Shown: positions 34,164-46,773, numbered from the stretch's first letter. The stretch is DNA of 64,000 bases from Lichina pygmaea (GCA_963422465.1 OY730174.1:2816914-2880913), one strand, 5' to 3'. Program-made: numbers and translations. Notes: generated by a model from the sequence alone, not told the origin.

Positions 34164-34478
34164 TCACTTCCGAGACAGATAAGCCTGCACTATGGCAAGT
34201 TGTTCAAAGAGTGTGTCGTGTGTTACCTTGTCAGTGGCTACATCCTCACAGAGGTTGTCCCAGGACATGTTCAGAGATTCCCAGGACACAGAGACACAAG
34301 ACCTTCCACGCTGAGTGCACACAGCACATTTCAACTTATCATCTTCTCCCAACATCTGGAAGCACGGATGACCACGAAGAACACAAAAGTCGCAGGGTGT
34401 ACGTGAAACAAAACCCTGATCACAGATTTGAGCAGCAAGCTGAGTTTGGCTAACAGTCGCACATGACTTTAGAGGCAT
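34164..34478 (-). CDS. Antisense Zn(II)2Cys6 ORF of E1
   Basis: Runs against the element, starting 43 bp from the 3' LTR. The 104-residue product has Cys at 29, 32, 39, 51, 54 and 61, giving C-X2-C-X6-C-X11-C-X2-C-X6-C. This is the spacing of the fungal GAL4-type binuclear zinc cluster, a sequence-specific DNA-binding domain. A Trp and an acidic, helix-prone stretch follow. The same protein is seen in E2 and E5, and a distant version in E3. Its function is not known; see findings. Confidence 0.6.
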   Translation of the reverse strand: MPLKSCATVSQTQLAAQICDQGFVSRTPCDFCVLRGHPCFQMLGEDDKLKCAVCTQRGRSCVSVSWESLNMSWDNLCEDVATDKVTHDTLFEQLAIVQAYLSRK

Positions 34479-34521
34479 GACTGGATTTCATCAAGATGAT
34501 GAAAGATGGAGAGAAGGATAG

Positions 34522-35116
34522 TGTTACAACCCAGGAGGAACACAGTCTTTATATACTTACAGAAAGCAGCAGACAGGATACTGGATGGAAGTACCAGGCA
34601 GCGTGACACGGGAACCAGTCACGTGACTGGTGAGACAAACCAGAGGGTGCTCACCACAGTATGCATATGCACAAACAAGTGAGCAAAGTGAGCAGAGCTC
34701 ACCCAGCTCACCATAGTGTGCATGAAAAGTGAGCAAAGTGAGCAGAGCTCACCCAGCTCACTGCAGTGTGCATGAACAAGTGAGCAAAGTGAGCAGAGCT
34801 CACCCAGCTTACCGCAGCGTGCATGAACTGTGAGCAAAGTGAGCAGAGCTCACTGTGCTCATGAACTGAGCACTATATAGTCTGGTGATAGTTCCCTTAT
34901 GGAATGATCATCTTCAACTCATGTTGTGATCCAGACAACTAGATCTACTTTAATACAATCCTTTTGTACAAAGCTGTTGATCAGGTGTCACCACCACCAC
35001 GTTCCACAAAACCCCTTCACACTCCTTGACACTCCTCTCCTGTGAGAACCAACCCGCCTTCCACCTCTCGCCCTAATCCTATACTCAGATAGGACAGTAC
35101 AGTACAGACTGCAACA
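34522..35116 (+). repeat. E1 3' LTR
   Basis: 595 bp, same ends as the 5' LTR. Its array has four dyads but a different arrangement of linkers, so the array has changed since insertion. Confidence 0.9.
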
Positions 35117-36573
35117 GTGAAGTCTTGGGGATTAAAAGACACTTGTTGTCTTTGTCTTGAATAAAGAGAGCATGAAGAGGTGATATGTTTTGCAGTTTCT
35201 TCTGCTTGGCCACACACACATAGTAGGGTAGGGAAGTCAGGAACTCCAGCTCTGAAAAGAAAACTTGCCAGACCAATTCTTCCAGTCCTGATTTGCAGTA
35301 GCAGACTTGCTTCAGCTTTCTGTAACTCTTTGTAGAGCTTCAGATTGTTTTTGTATAGCTTTTGACAAAAAGTCTGCCAGCCTGGATAGCTTCTTCTTTT
35401 CTTCTCTTCCTATTGGTCTTCCCACTCTTTAGTAAAGAGCTTTCGTAGTTCTTTCTTTGAACTAGCCTGGTTAGTAGTTATTTGACTTAACCAAGTGAAT
35501 TTCCATTTAGGAGAGATAGTTAAGGATTTCTTTAAAGGTTTCTTCAAGAGAGAGGTATAGCTGGAAATAGTGGAAAAGATACTGTCAAGAAAGTATTTGA
35601 GAGGGGAGTTTTGAATAGAAGAAAGAAAACAGGCAGTGCGAAATTTAAAGTAGAGGTCTAGAGGTAAAAGAAAAAGCTCACTCTCTAATAGAAAAGAAGG
35701 AGTGGTTTTGAAAGCACCCCCAACAAGTCTTAGGCATCTGTTTTGAAATAAAACAAGAGAAGAGATATTGGAGGATGTTCTTAGAGGGTTAAACCAGATC
35801 TCCACTGCATAGCTCAGTAGAGATCTCAGTATAGCAGTGTACACCAGAAATGATGTGTGAACTGGAAAGCCCCAAGTAGAATAGGAAGTTCTAGAAAAAG
35901 AAGAGAGTGCTTCCTGTACTTTTTGAAGAATAATTCTCTGGTGTTTGTGCCAGTGGAGCTTTGCATCTAGGTACACTCCAAGTACTCACACTTCTTTTTT
36001 TGGTTTAAGAATCATATTCCCCAGTCTGAGCTTGAGCTGAAGATTGTCTGATCTTCTTCTGGAAAAATGAAGTATTTTATATTTCTCAGGTGAGAAGACT
36101 ATTCCATGTCTTGCAGTCCAGGATAGACATTTGTGGTGTGTGTTCTTTAACTTCAGAAGGTTACTTTTCAAGGAGTGACCAAAAGCAAGCAGATTTGTAT
36201 CATCTGCAAACCCCAGGGCAGATACACTAGAAGAGGGAGTATGCACAGTCTTATGCAATTCAGAAATGTAGAATAGAAAAAGAATAGAGGATAATGGAGA
36301 ACCTTGAGAAATTCCACAATGAATAGGAATAGAACAAGACTCTGAATCATCAAAGACAAGAGTGGTAGAGTGCTTATCACAGAAGAAGTAGATCCAGGAA
36401 GCTAGCCAGGCAGGTATTTCTTTTCTTTTCAGAATTTGCTGTAGTATCTTGGGGAGAACTCTGTCATAGGCTTCTGAGATATCCAGTGAGAGTAGGGATG
36501 CAACCATGCCTTCCTTCCAGACTTTTTCCACTTGGGAGGTTAGAAGGAAAAGTACTGCTTCTGTGGATCTTCC
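35117..36573 (-). pseudogene. LINE-B ORF2, rest of RT and C-terminal CCHC region
   Basis: This continues ORF2 on the far side of E2. It carries the RT core (SLDISEAYDRV, GISQGSPLSSILF, LGFADDTNLLA) and the thumb. Two in-frame stops are seen: a TGA at about 35983-35985 after KPKKEV and a TAG near 35410 after KEWEDQ. Downstream, RTGRIGLASFLFRAGVP and CVCGQAEETAKHITSSC give the C-terminal CCHC motif common to this LINE group. It ends at the E1 insertion and the last codons and 3' UTR lie at 28297-28597. Confidence 0.82.
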
Positions 36574-37101
36574 TGTTACGACCCAGGAGGAACAGTCTTT
36601 ATATACTCACAGAAAGCAGCAGACAGGATACTGGACGGAAGTACCAGACAGCGTGGCACGGGAACCAGTCACGTGACCGGCAAGACAAACCAGGGGGTGC
36701 TCGCCGCAGCATGCATATACATGAACAAGTGAGCAAAGTGAGCAGAGCTCACCCAGCTCGCCACAGCGTGCATGAACTGTGAGCAAAGTGAGCAGAGCTC
36801 ACTGATCTCACCAAGTGAGCAAAGTGAGCAGAGCTCACTGTGCTCACGAACTGAGCACTATATAGTCTGGTGATAGTTCCCTTATGGAACAATTGTCTTC
36901 AACTCATGTTGTGATCCAGACAACTAGATCTACTTCAATACAATCCTTTTGTACAAAGCTGTTGATCAGGTGTCTCCACCACCATGTTCCACCAAACCCC
37001 TTCACACTCCTTGACACTCCTCTCCAGCAAGAACCAACCCACCTTCCACCTCTCACCCTAATCCTATACTCGGATAGGACAGTACGGTACAGACTGCAAC
37101 A
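36574..37101 (+). repeat. E2 5' LTR
   Basis: 528 bp, the shortest LTR of the family here; its array has three dyads, one fewer than the 3' LTR. Confidence 0.9.
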
Positions 37102-40100
37102 CTTTGAAGACTCTCAAGAATGAGTACCTCAGAAGTAACCAAGCCCAACTTCCCAGATGGAAAGATTAGTGTCGCCAAGCCAGACCTGTTCTACAGCAAA
37201 AGAAACAAGGTTGACGACTGGCTCATGCAACTCCAAGTCTACTTTCAATTCCAACCAGAGACAAAGCTGCCTAAGGACAAGTGGCCCCTCTTCGCAACCA
37301 CTTACATGAGAGGCAATACTTATCAATAGATCAAGCCCTACATCAACAAACACCTCTCAGGAAACAGAGACCACAACAGCACAACAGAATGGATGATGAA
37401 ATGGACACAATTCAAGGACAAGATCAAAAAGATCCTTGGACTATCTAACAAAGACAAAGTGGCTATACAGATGATCCAGCACATCAAGCAACAACGCTTA
37501 GCCGCAGAGTACACCACGCAGTTCAAACAATACTCAGTACTGACTGACTGGGACAATAACACCCTGATGGTCATGTACTGACGTGGACTCAAGGAAAACA
37601 TGAAGGATGAAATCACCTTCGACAGATGAGCGGTTGACACACTGGACAAACTCATCGCACAAGCAATCAACATCAACAACAAACTATTTGAGTGAGCAAT
37701 AGAGAAACACCACGACAGAGGATACAGCCACCCTGCATGGCATGTGAGCAATCACTACAAGCTGCCTAACAAGGCACCACCACATGACCCATATGGCTAT
37801 GCACCCATGGAACTGGATGCAGTCCACTACAAGGGAAGGTTCACGAAGGGAAGGAACAACAAAAAGGGGAAAGCACTGAAGTGCTATGCCTGTGGCAAGC
37901 TAGGCCACATGGTGAAAGACTGTTGTTCAAAGAACAAGGTGCACTGACAGCAACTTAATACACTCGACAGAGACTGGAATGTCATCAAGCCAGAGGACCC
38001 ACCAGGAGAGGCTCAGCTATCCCTCGAACAATAGGACAACTACGATCAGACATTGGAAGCAGCCCACCAACTGGCAACATCAGGAGGCAAGGACCTACCA
38101 GAACAGACAGGTCAGGACAAGGGACAGGAGCCCTTAACCACCTCTGATAGGGACTGAGATGAACCCATGTCTATCAAAGAAGAAATACCACAAGGAAGCT
38201 ATACTTACAGCATGGACCCACGAAATCTACGGCACGGTGAACTACAGTGGAGGTTTTGCACAAAGCACTACTGCACCTACCACAAACAGCTACGAAGGTA
38301 TGGAGGACATTCACCCTACCACACCACCTGCCACAAGCATTGAGTCAATTGCGAGAAGGATGTGTGTGAGATCCATCTTTGGGACAAACGCCAACACACC
38401 GCATTCTCCGGGCACACACATGATTGGCACAAACACCTCATGTTCCTACAGTAAGGCAACAACCACAACTGCTACGTCAACAATTAGCAGTACTGCCTCA
38501 AGCCTGGATGTGACAAGCATCAGCCAGACAAATTCATGAACAGATTCCTCAGGACTGATGGGAATAGCTGGACCTATTGCCCAGTCAGTGGAAAGACACT
38601 TCAATCAGGAAAAGACTGAACTCCCTTGTCAAGGGGTGACATCAGGAGCTTAACAACATGACCCCTAGCAACACAAAGCACCTGTGATTGCCTGTGTCAC
38701 TACACGCCAACACACCAGTACAGACATACGCACTTGTGGACTCTGGAGCCAGCGGAAACTACATCTCAAGACAACTTTACGATACTCTCAGCACTGGAAG
38801 AAGATGCAAGCAGCAGCCCTATCAGCTCACGATGGCAAATAGACAGACAGAGCTAGTCTGCCATGAGATGTAGCCAATGGAAATAGTTACCAGACACTAT
38901 GCTGAAAGGATCCACCTTGATATTGTTGAGTTGGCCACTCAGAATATCTATTTGGGGATGCCTTGGCTAAAGAAGCACAACCCAGTTGTTAACTGGAGGA
39001 CAGGAGTACTCACATTTAGGAACTGCACTAACAACACAGCTTGGACCTGTTACCAGCCGCAGAAGGCATAGACAGATAAGGGAAGGAGTCCTCAGTGGAA
39101 CCTCACCGACAGAAAGGACAACTCTCAAGAGAAGAGGTCTACCTTGACAGGCACACCCCGGAACCAGGTGGCCAAACAGTCAGAGATGAAAAGAGAGGAA
39201 GTTGTTAACCCTCTGGAGATCCCTGAAAAGTAATGACCTGGGTATGATAACCTCTTTCAGGAAGAGACAACAACAGCAGTGTTGCCTAAGCACCAACCTT
39301 GGGATCATGAGATCAAGTTGCAACCAGGGATAGAGCCAGGATTTGGACCAATTTACCAGTTATCAGAGAAAGAGCTCCAAGTACTTTGTGAGTACCTGGA
39401 GGAAAACCTGAAAAAGAGTTTCATTCAAGAATCTCAATTGCCAGCAGGATACCTGATACTATTTGCACCAAAGAAAGACAGAAGTCTTTGACTTTGTGTG
39501 GATTACAGGAAACTCAACAACATTACCATCAAGAACTGATATCCATTGCCAAATGTGAACAAATTGCGAGACAGGATCAGCCAAGCTACAACCTTTACCA
39601 AGCTGGACTTGAAAGGAGCATACAACCTGATACGCATGAAAGAGGGAGAAGAATGGAAGACAGCCTTCAGAACCTGATACAGACACTACAAGTATCTGGT
39701 TATGCTATTCAGACTCACAAACACACCAGCGACATGTCAAGCATTGATCAACAACATCATCAGAGCACACCTGGACCAAACAGCTATCACCTACCTGGAT
39801 GACATTCTTGTCTACTCGAACACGCAACAGGAACATACCAAACATGTGAAGGATGTTCTACGATACCTACAAGAGGTAGGGCTCAAGCTCAACCCAAAGA
39901 AATGTGAGTTTAACAAACTGGAAGTTGAATTCCTCGGATACATCATAGGGATCAAAGGGATTAAGATTGACCCTGAGAAAATCAAAGTGATTCAGCAATG
40001 GCCAACACTGACATCAGTTAAGGAAGTACAAGCCTTCCTAGGATTTGCCAACTTCAACTGACAGTTTATTAAGAACTACTCACAGATGGCAACACCACTG

Positions 40101-42084
40101 ACAGAACTCACAAAGAAGGACGTGGAGTACTGGTGGACAGAGAGACAACAAAAAGCATTCCAACAGCTCAAGGACACTTGCGCCAAGGAACCAGTTCTCC
40201 TCAACTTCAAGACAGGCCAACCGACACAAATCAAGACAGACACTTCAGATCAGGCAGTGGGAGCATGTCTATACCAACAGGCAGACAGCAAGTGGCACCC
40301 AGTTGCCTACTACTCACAAAAAATAACACAAGCAGAACAAAACTATGATATCCACAATAAAGAGCTACTGGCAGTTGTCAACGCACTTGAACACTGGAGA
40401 GTGTACACGGAAAGTAGTTCTGAACTCACTGTTCTCACAGACCACAAGAATCTGACAATGTTCACAATAACCAAGAAGCTGAACAGACAACAAGTCAGAT
40501 AGGCTGAACTCCTAGGGCAACACAAGTTCAAGATCTTGTACACCCCTGGACAAGACAATAGGAGAGCAGACACACTAAGCTGACAAAAAGACCACATGGA
40601 AGATGATGAACACCAAGGAACAATCTTACAGCAGGACCAGCAAGGAAACCTGGTGCCTCAACCACAGATCAACAAGCTCACAGCAGAAGACACTGAAGAA
40701 CTAATAAGGAACTACCACAACAATCCAGCACATAGTCACCCAGGAATCTCCAAGACTATAGACCTTATCCAACAGGCAGGGAACAATATCATTAACCTCT
40801 GACAATATGTCACAAACTACATCAGCAAGTGTCTACTATGCCAGAAAAATAAACATGGAAGACATAAGCCATACAGAGAAGGACACCTGAAGACAATACT
40901 GAGAGGCCTATAGGAAGACATGTCAATGGACTTCATCACAAAACTACCCAAGTCCAAAGACCCAGTCACAGGAATCACCTACAACTTGATTATGGTGATA
41001 GTGGACAGATTCACAAAATATCTAATAGTGGTACTATTCAAGGAGACCCACACAGTAGAACAGTTGGGACACCTCTTACTGGACAGATTGGTCAGAGACC
41101 ACGGAGTTCTGATCATGATCATTACAGACAGAGACAAACTCTTCACATCCAACTACTGGAAAACAATCAGTGCAGCCATGGGAACAAAACCCAAAATGTC
41201 TACAGCCTATCACCCACAAACTGACAGCCAGACAGAGCAAGCAAACCAAGTCCTGGAGACTTACTTACAGCATTACATCAACCAGACCCACAGCAATTGG
41301 GTACAGTTATTACCAGTGGCACAGCTGGCAATCAACCAGCACAGATCAGACTCAACAAAGAAATCACTATTTTTTGCCAATTTTGGACAACATGCAAACA
41401 TCAGGATACCAAGCAGAGCTTCACCAAATGCGGAGAAAGCACTCCAACATGACAAGCTCCTATGACAAACACACACAATGATGAGGCACTACCTTCAAGA
41501 GACCTCAGAAAGAATGTAATGTCAAATGGACAAGAAATCAAAAATGGCACCTCAGCTAAAGAAGGGGGATAAAGTCTACCTCCTCACAAGAAATTGGAAA
41601 ACAAAGAAACCAAAGACAAAGAAACTTGACAACATCAAGGTCAGACTATTTTCAGTCAAAGAAAAAACAGGACCAGTCAACATCAAGATATGATTACCAA
41701 GGGATACCAGAGTCCATCCAAACTTTCATATATTGATGATTGAACCAGCCGACCAGAGCACACCCTTGCAGAAAACATTCCATTATCAACCCGAAGAAGA
41801 ACAAGAGTTTGAAGTTGAACAGATCCTGGCTAGAAAAGGTCAGCAATACCTTGTCAAGTGGAAAGGATACTCAGACTCGGAAAATACCTGGGAACCACTC
41901 AAGAACCTTGTGAACTGCCAGCTTCTTCTGCGACAGTTTCAGCAGGAGCAGGACTGAACAGCTCAGCCTGCAGGAGGGACACATCAATGACTGATCAAGT
42001 CAAATCCTCGCCATCTGACTCCATCTCTTTCACCAAGCACTGAAGCTTCTACCTCGCACAGACCTCAGCACCCTCCAACACCTT

Positions 42085-42400
42085 TCACTTCCAAGACAGA
42101 CAAGCCTGCACTGTGGCAAGTTGTTTGAAGAGTGCATCACGTGTTGCCTTGTCAGTGGCCACATCCTCACAGAGGTTGTCCCAGGACATGTTCAGAGATT
42201 CCCAGGACACAGAGACACAAGACCTTCCGCGCTGAGTGCATGCAGCACATTTCAACTTATCGTCTTCTCCCAGCATCTGGAAGCATGGACAACCATAGAG
42301 AACACAAAAGTCGCAGGGCGTACGTGAAACAAAACCCTGATTGCTGATTTGAGCAGTAAGCTGAGTTCAGCTAACAGTCGCACATGACTTTGGAGGTATG
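42085..42400 (-). CDS. Antisense Zn(II)2Cys6 ORF region of E2
   Basis: Counterpart of the antisense ORF in E1, at the same place between chromodomain and 3' LTR. The second half of the Cys cluster (CAACTQRGRSC) and the acidic tail are recognisable. It is part of a broken element. Confidence 0.45.
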
Positions 42401-42442
42401 ACCAGATTTCATCAAGATGATGAAAGATGGAGAGGAGGATAG

Positions 42443-43036
42443 TGTTACAACCCAGGAGGAACACAGTCTTTATATACTCACAGAAAGCAGTAGACAGGAT
42501 ACTGGACAGAAGTACCAGACAGTGTGGCATGGGAACCAGTCACATGACTGGCAAGACAAACCAGGGGGTGCTCGCCACAGCATGTATATGCACGAACAAG
42601 TGAGCAAAGTGAGCAGAGCTCACCCAGCTCACCGCAGCGTACATGAAAAGTGAGCAAAGTGAGCAGAGCTCACCCAGCTCACCGCAGCGTGCATGAAAAG
42701 TGAGCAAAGTGAGCAGAGCTCACCCAGCTTGCCGCAGCATGCATGAACTGTGAGCAAAGTGAGCAGAGCTCACTGTGCTCACAAACTGAGCACTATATAG
42801 TCCGGCGATAGTTCCCCTATGGAATGATTGTCTTCAACTCATGTTGTGATCCAGACAACTAGATCTACTTTAATACAATCTTTTTGTACGAAGCTGTTGA
42901 TCAGGTGTCTCCACCACCACGTTCCACCAAACCCCTTCGCACTCCTTGACACTCCTCTCCTGCGAGAACCAACCTGCCTTCCACCTCTCGCCCTAATCCT
43001 ATACTCGGATAGGACAGTACGGTACAGACCACAACA
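42443..43036 (+). repeat. E2 3' LTR
   Basis: 594 bp with four dyads GTGAGC-AGA-GCTCAC between about 42600 and 42770. The 66-bp length difference from the 5' LTR is mainly in the array. Confidence 0.9.
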
Positions 43037-44709
43037 CTTCCTTTCCTAAAGCCCATCTGGATATCTGGCAATAGTCCAGCTTCTTCTGCTATCTTGCTTA
43101 GTCTGGCTGCAGCAATAGCTTCCATCAGCTTGCCTGTTGTGTTTAGCAGAGCTATAGGGCGCCAGACTTTAGCTTGATTGTAGGTTCCCTTGCCAGGTTT
43201 CCTCAAGCAGACTGTTTTTGCACTCTTAAATCTTTCAGGGAAGTACTCTAGTTTCCAGCATGTTGAAGTCAGAATAGCTAGAGCTTGGCAGAACCTAGGC
43301 CCCAGAGCTCTCAGAAATCCATTTGGCAGCTTGTCTCTCCCTCCTGCTGTGAAAGGTTTCTTCTTGGCCAGAATTTGCTCCACTTCTTCACATGTTACCT
43401 CCTGGGAGAGCTGTATCTCAGAGATAGTCTGGGAGCTTTCTGAGCCTGGTTCTGGAACTAGAGCTTTTGGAAAGAACTGCTGTGAGAAGGCTTTAGTCTT
43501 TTCCTCAAAGGTTTTAGCTATTCCTTCTTGTGTTTCTAGGTCAGGAACCAGAGGAAGATCAGGAGTCTTGTTGGCTTTGGACTTTCCCCACTTTGCAAGC
43601 TTCCAGAACTTTGAAGAGCTGGCCAGCTCATGGATTTGGTGTCTGAAAGTGTTCTGTTTTCTATCTCTGACTGCCTTTTTCTTGAGCTTAGTTGCTTGCT
43701 CAAGTTCCTCTTGACTTGCTTGCTTTTTTTGTACTTTTCTTCTTACTCTTCTTTCCTCTTTAACCTTGATTTGGATCTCTTGATTCCACCAGAGAACTGA
43801 GTGGCCAGATTGCTTCTGGAGCTGTGTGGATTTGCTTGCTATTTCTTGGAGAAAGTTGTCAAGATACTCCAAGTACTCATCCACTTCATATTTGTCTTGG
43901 AAGTGGAAGGGCAGGTGTAGCTTCTCACACTCTACTCTTGCAAGGTTTGAGTCCAGTGTTCTCCAGTTTCTTTCTGGTTTCCAGATTTTCCTTGGAGGAT
44001 CCAGGTCCAGGCAGGTTAGTACAGGTCTGTGGTCAGACCCATGAAAGAACTGAAGAGCCACTTTAGAGAAAATCAGAGAGTTAGAAAGAGAAGAAGAAAT
44101 AAAAGACAGATCAATAGAAGAATATAGTTTTTCAGAAAGAGATCTTGCTCTGGTAGGGGTGAAAGGTGCAATAGCTAAATCCAGATTTAAATCTTCCATT
44201 AGGTCTTGAAACTTGTTTGCAGTCTCAGAGTACAGTCTTCTTTTCTTTGACCAGTCTGGGTGGTGAAGATTTGAGTCTGTGAGAAGAATATGTTGTCCTT
44301 GTTCTTGTAAAGCATTTTGGAGTAAACAGAGAAGAGCTTCTGATGTCTCTGTGTAGTTTTCTTGACTTGATGGGGTGAAGTAGAGATTATGTACCCAAAG
44401 AGAAGTAGGAGAGTTTTCCAAGTAGATTTCAAGAGAAACAAAGTCTTTATTCCAGAAGGTAGGATGAAGAGAAGAGAGTTTCAGATTTTTATTAGTAAGA
44501 AAAAGTGTTCTGCCAATCTCTGAACAGTAGAGAGGAAGAAAGGAAGAGAAAACAGTTGAAGTGCTTGTTTCTAGGTGAGGGTTTTTCCAGGACTCTTGAA
44601 GTGCAATAATGTCCACCTCTTGGAGAGCTGAGGTTGCTAGCAGTAGCTCTTGGACTGATTGGCTTTTTTGCACATTATACTGGAGAAGTGTCAGCTTTGT
44701 GTCTTTCAT
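43037..44709 (-). pseudogene. LINE-B ORF2, N-terminal part: APE endonuclease and start of RT
   Basis: This part is open without interruption from the Met at 44709 until the E2 insertion. The first ~235 residues are an apurinic-type endonuclease: LLQYNVQKS, the catalytic Glu in LQESW, TDSNLHHPDW, SSIDLSF and the terminal SDHRPV. A basic linker (RRVRRKVQKKQAS) follows, then the start of RT with KPFTAGGRDKLPNGFL, TVCLRKPGKG and RPIALLNTTGKL, stopping within MGFRKG. All catalytic residues of the endonuclease appear to be kept. Confidence 0.85.
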
Positions 44710-44963
44710 GCAGACATCTCAGCATCAAAGATCTTGAAGGAGTTAGCTGGTAGCTTTCCTCCAGAGTTGGCTGATCTTGAAGAAAGAATTTGCACTTCTG
44801 GGAGTGCACCTCTGAGTCTCTCTGAGCTTCTGCTTGGCTCAGCTGTTTTATGTTTTTTCCCCCCCGGTAGAGACTGAGAGAGAGGGAAAGACATAACTGG
44901 GGGGGGTTGTAGAGCTGGAACAGAGGTAGCTGTTGGGATCTCATATTTTCCTGGGTGTGTGTT

Positions 44964-46037
44964 CTATACTTCTCTTGCCTTCTTGGCTACTTCCTGGCGT
45001 ACTGGACAGACACTGGCCCAGGCTGGGTGAGCTCCTCTGCAGTTGCAGTATTTTGGCTTGAGAAGCTGTTCAGGAACTTGGCAGGCTCTTCTTTCATGCT
45101 GGCCTCCACAGGCACCACACACAGCTTTGTTCTTGCAGAAGTGTGCTTGGTGCCTATAGCCAAAGCACTTGAAACATTGTGCAATAACTGTGTCTGCCAG
45201 AAAAAGTTCTGCTTCATGCATCCTGTGCCCCAGCACTAGCCCACTCTCAATCAAAAGATTGGCTTGTTCAGGGGTAGCCAGATCCAGGTGGAGAGAGGTA
45301 ACTGGCTTCTTTTGAGCTATAGTCTTCTTAGACCAGTAGGCTCTCAGGATGGTGATTTGCTTGCTCAGAGATGGGTTGCTGTTCTGGATTATCTGGCAGG
45401 TTTTCTCCAGGTCTTCAGGTTGGATATCTTCTGTTCTGACTCCATGGATCAGAACTGGAAATCTCTTGGGCTGGATGGTTGCTTCCTTTGTGAAGATAGC
45501 TGATACCCAGGCAGGGTTTTTCTCTAGAAAGACTTTAGTCTCTTGGCTTTCTGTGTTAATAAGAATATCCTCTGAAGGAAGTTTCCTTACTGCTCTGATC
45601 TGCTTGTTGTAGAGGCTGGGTAGTCTGTCTTGAAGAGTCTGGAAAAGCTGGATGTGAGTTCTATTAGCTATGTCAGGTGGCTGGATACCAGGATGTACAA
45701 GAACTTCTTTGAGAATTCTTGCAGGTAGAGGGATTTATGCTGGAATAGATTTTTGGACAGCCTGGGCATATGATGGCTTGGCTTCTTGTTTGTCCAGCCG
45801 CTTGTTGATATTCTCCAGCTCCTGGAAGATTCTGTTGGTGAGGCCAGTAGAGCTAGACTGGGCTTCTGTAGGGAAGGAGTTCTTTTTGATATTTTCCCAG
45901 CTTTTCAGAATAGATTCTGGGACTGGTTGAGTTTTGATCCAGGAGTCTACTAGTTTGTAGTCACTCTGGAGAGCTGGTTGGAGGGTAGGAGAGCTGGACT
46001 GGGTGCTAGCCAGACTGGGAGCTGGTTGGGAGAGCAT
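44964..46037 (-). pseudogene. LINE-B ORF1 (gag-like, zinc knuckles)
   Basis: RNA-binding ORF1 protein. One frame covers the region from the first Met at 46037 to a TAG at 44964-44966, with a single internal TAA at 45735-45737. The frame is open upstream of 46037 too, so the true start may lie a little earlier. Near the C-terminus three cysteine knuckles follow one another: CFKCFGYRHQAHFC, CGACGGQHERRAC and CNCRGAHPAWASVC. These are characteristic of the ORF1 of I/Tad-type LINEs. A Pro/Gln/Ser-rich extension in another frame follows between 44944 and 44700. Confidence 0.8.
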
Positions 46038-46611
46038 AGCTGGTGTAGCTCTGGTGTTACTTTCTGAAAAGGTGAGTTTTTTCTTCTTGGGAGCTATGTT
46101 AGAGATTGTTTGGCACTGGTTGGGTGTTTCCTGTCTGCAGAGTACTGCCAGAAAGAAGAGTCACCTGGTTTCCCAGCAGTAATAATCTAGTCCTGGGACT
46201 AATCCCCAAGACTAGACTTTCCTGGGCAGCTTTTTCCAACTAAGCTCTGGGCAAAGCTAGAAGTATTAACTTAGACTAGGGACCAGACCCCCTATCTAGA
46301 CTTTCCTTGAGCCAAAGACTCTGCTAGCTCCAGAGTCAGTCAGACTCTAACTATTCCTCTTATCCTAAGACTCTCTCTCTCTGGTTGTGGGTAGATTGCT
46401 GGTTGTTGAAGAAGAAGATCGTGGATTCAAGATCACAACTTTTGATAAACAGGTGTGATTCTCAAAGGTGATGGGTTTTCACCTTAAGGTTTGGGTGGTT
46501 TCAGAGAGGAACTCAGCTGTTTTCCAGAACATATGACAAATTGTGGTGTTTGTCAAAAATGATGGTCCTTGAAGAACGTGGTTCTGGGAAGAGTTTTTGA
46601 GCTCTTTACTA

Positions 46612-46773
46612 AAGAGTGGGAAGACCAATAGGAAGAGAAGAAAAGAAGAAGCTATCCAGGCTGGCAGACTTTCTGTCAAAAGCCACACAAAAACAATCTG
46701 AAACTCTACAAAGAGTTACAGAAAGCTGAGGCAAGTCTGCTACTGCAAATCAGGACTGGAAGAATTGGTCTGG
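46612..46773 (+). mobile_element. LINE-A, continuation right of LINE-B
   Basis: This resumes LINE-A directly after the 12-bp duplication. It matches the C-terminal part of LINE-B ORF2 (AGAAGCTATCC to the GAATTGGTCTGG region). It stops where the E4 LTR begins. Confidence 0.85.

Larger units (their letters stand above)
28598..35116 (+). mobile_element. E1, Gypsy family I chromovirus
   Basis: Complete in outline: two LTRs starting TGTTAC and ending CAACA, flanked by a 5-bp duplication GTGAA (28593-28597 and 35117-35121). Parts in order are gag with a zinc knuckle (about 29.2-30.0 kb, CYACGKLGHMVKDCC), a long spacer, protease (about 30.8 kb, VDSGASGNYIS), reverse transcriptase (31.4-32.0), RNase H (32.2-32.7), integrase (32.8-33.5), chromodomain (33.87-34.01, [16 protein letters not shown]), then an antisense Zn2Cys6 ORF, and a purine tract just before the 3' LTR. 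It is broken, with well over ten breaks in the pol region. LTRs differ mostly by transitions and repeat number. It inserted into LINE-B. Confidence 0.9.
36574..43036 (+). mobile_element. E2, Gypsy family I chromovirus
   Basis: Close relative of E1, inserted into ORF2 of LINE-B with a 5-bp duplication CTTCC (36569-36573 and 43037-43041). Parts: gag with zinc knuckle (37.1-37.95 kb), protease (38.7), reverse transcriptase (39.3-40.05, with the YLDDILVYSN active site), RNase H (40.1-40.6), integrase (40.7-41.5), chromodomain (41.8-41.95) and the antisense Zn2Cys6 ORF (about 42.1-42.4). It is broken, with more than ten breaks, somewhat fewer than E1 in the RT to RNase H part. Confidence 0.9.
28297..46599 (-). 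mobile_element. LINE-B, near full-length Tad1-like non-LTR retrotransposon carrying E1 and E2
   Basis: Read on the minus strand, the element starts at 46599 and ends at 28297 with an A-rich TAAAA-type tail (28297-28321). A 12-bp target duplication, AGCTCTTTACTA, flanks it (28285-28296 and 46600-46611) and restores the LINE-A sequence when the insert is removed. Without the two Gypsy elements and their 5-bp duplications it is about 5.3 kb. Its order is 5' UTR, ORF1 with three zinc knuckles, ORF2 with APE endonuclease, RT and a C-terminal CCHC motif, then a 3' UTR. This layout, with a gag-like zinc-knuckle ORF1, fits the Tad1 clade of fungal LINEs. It was interrupted by E2 at 36574-43036 and by E1 at 28598-35116. 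Confidence 0.88.
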
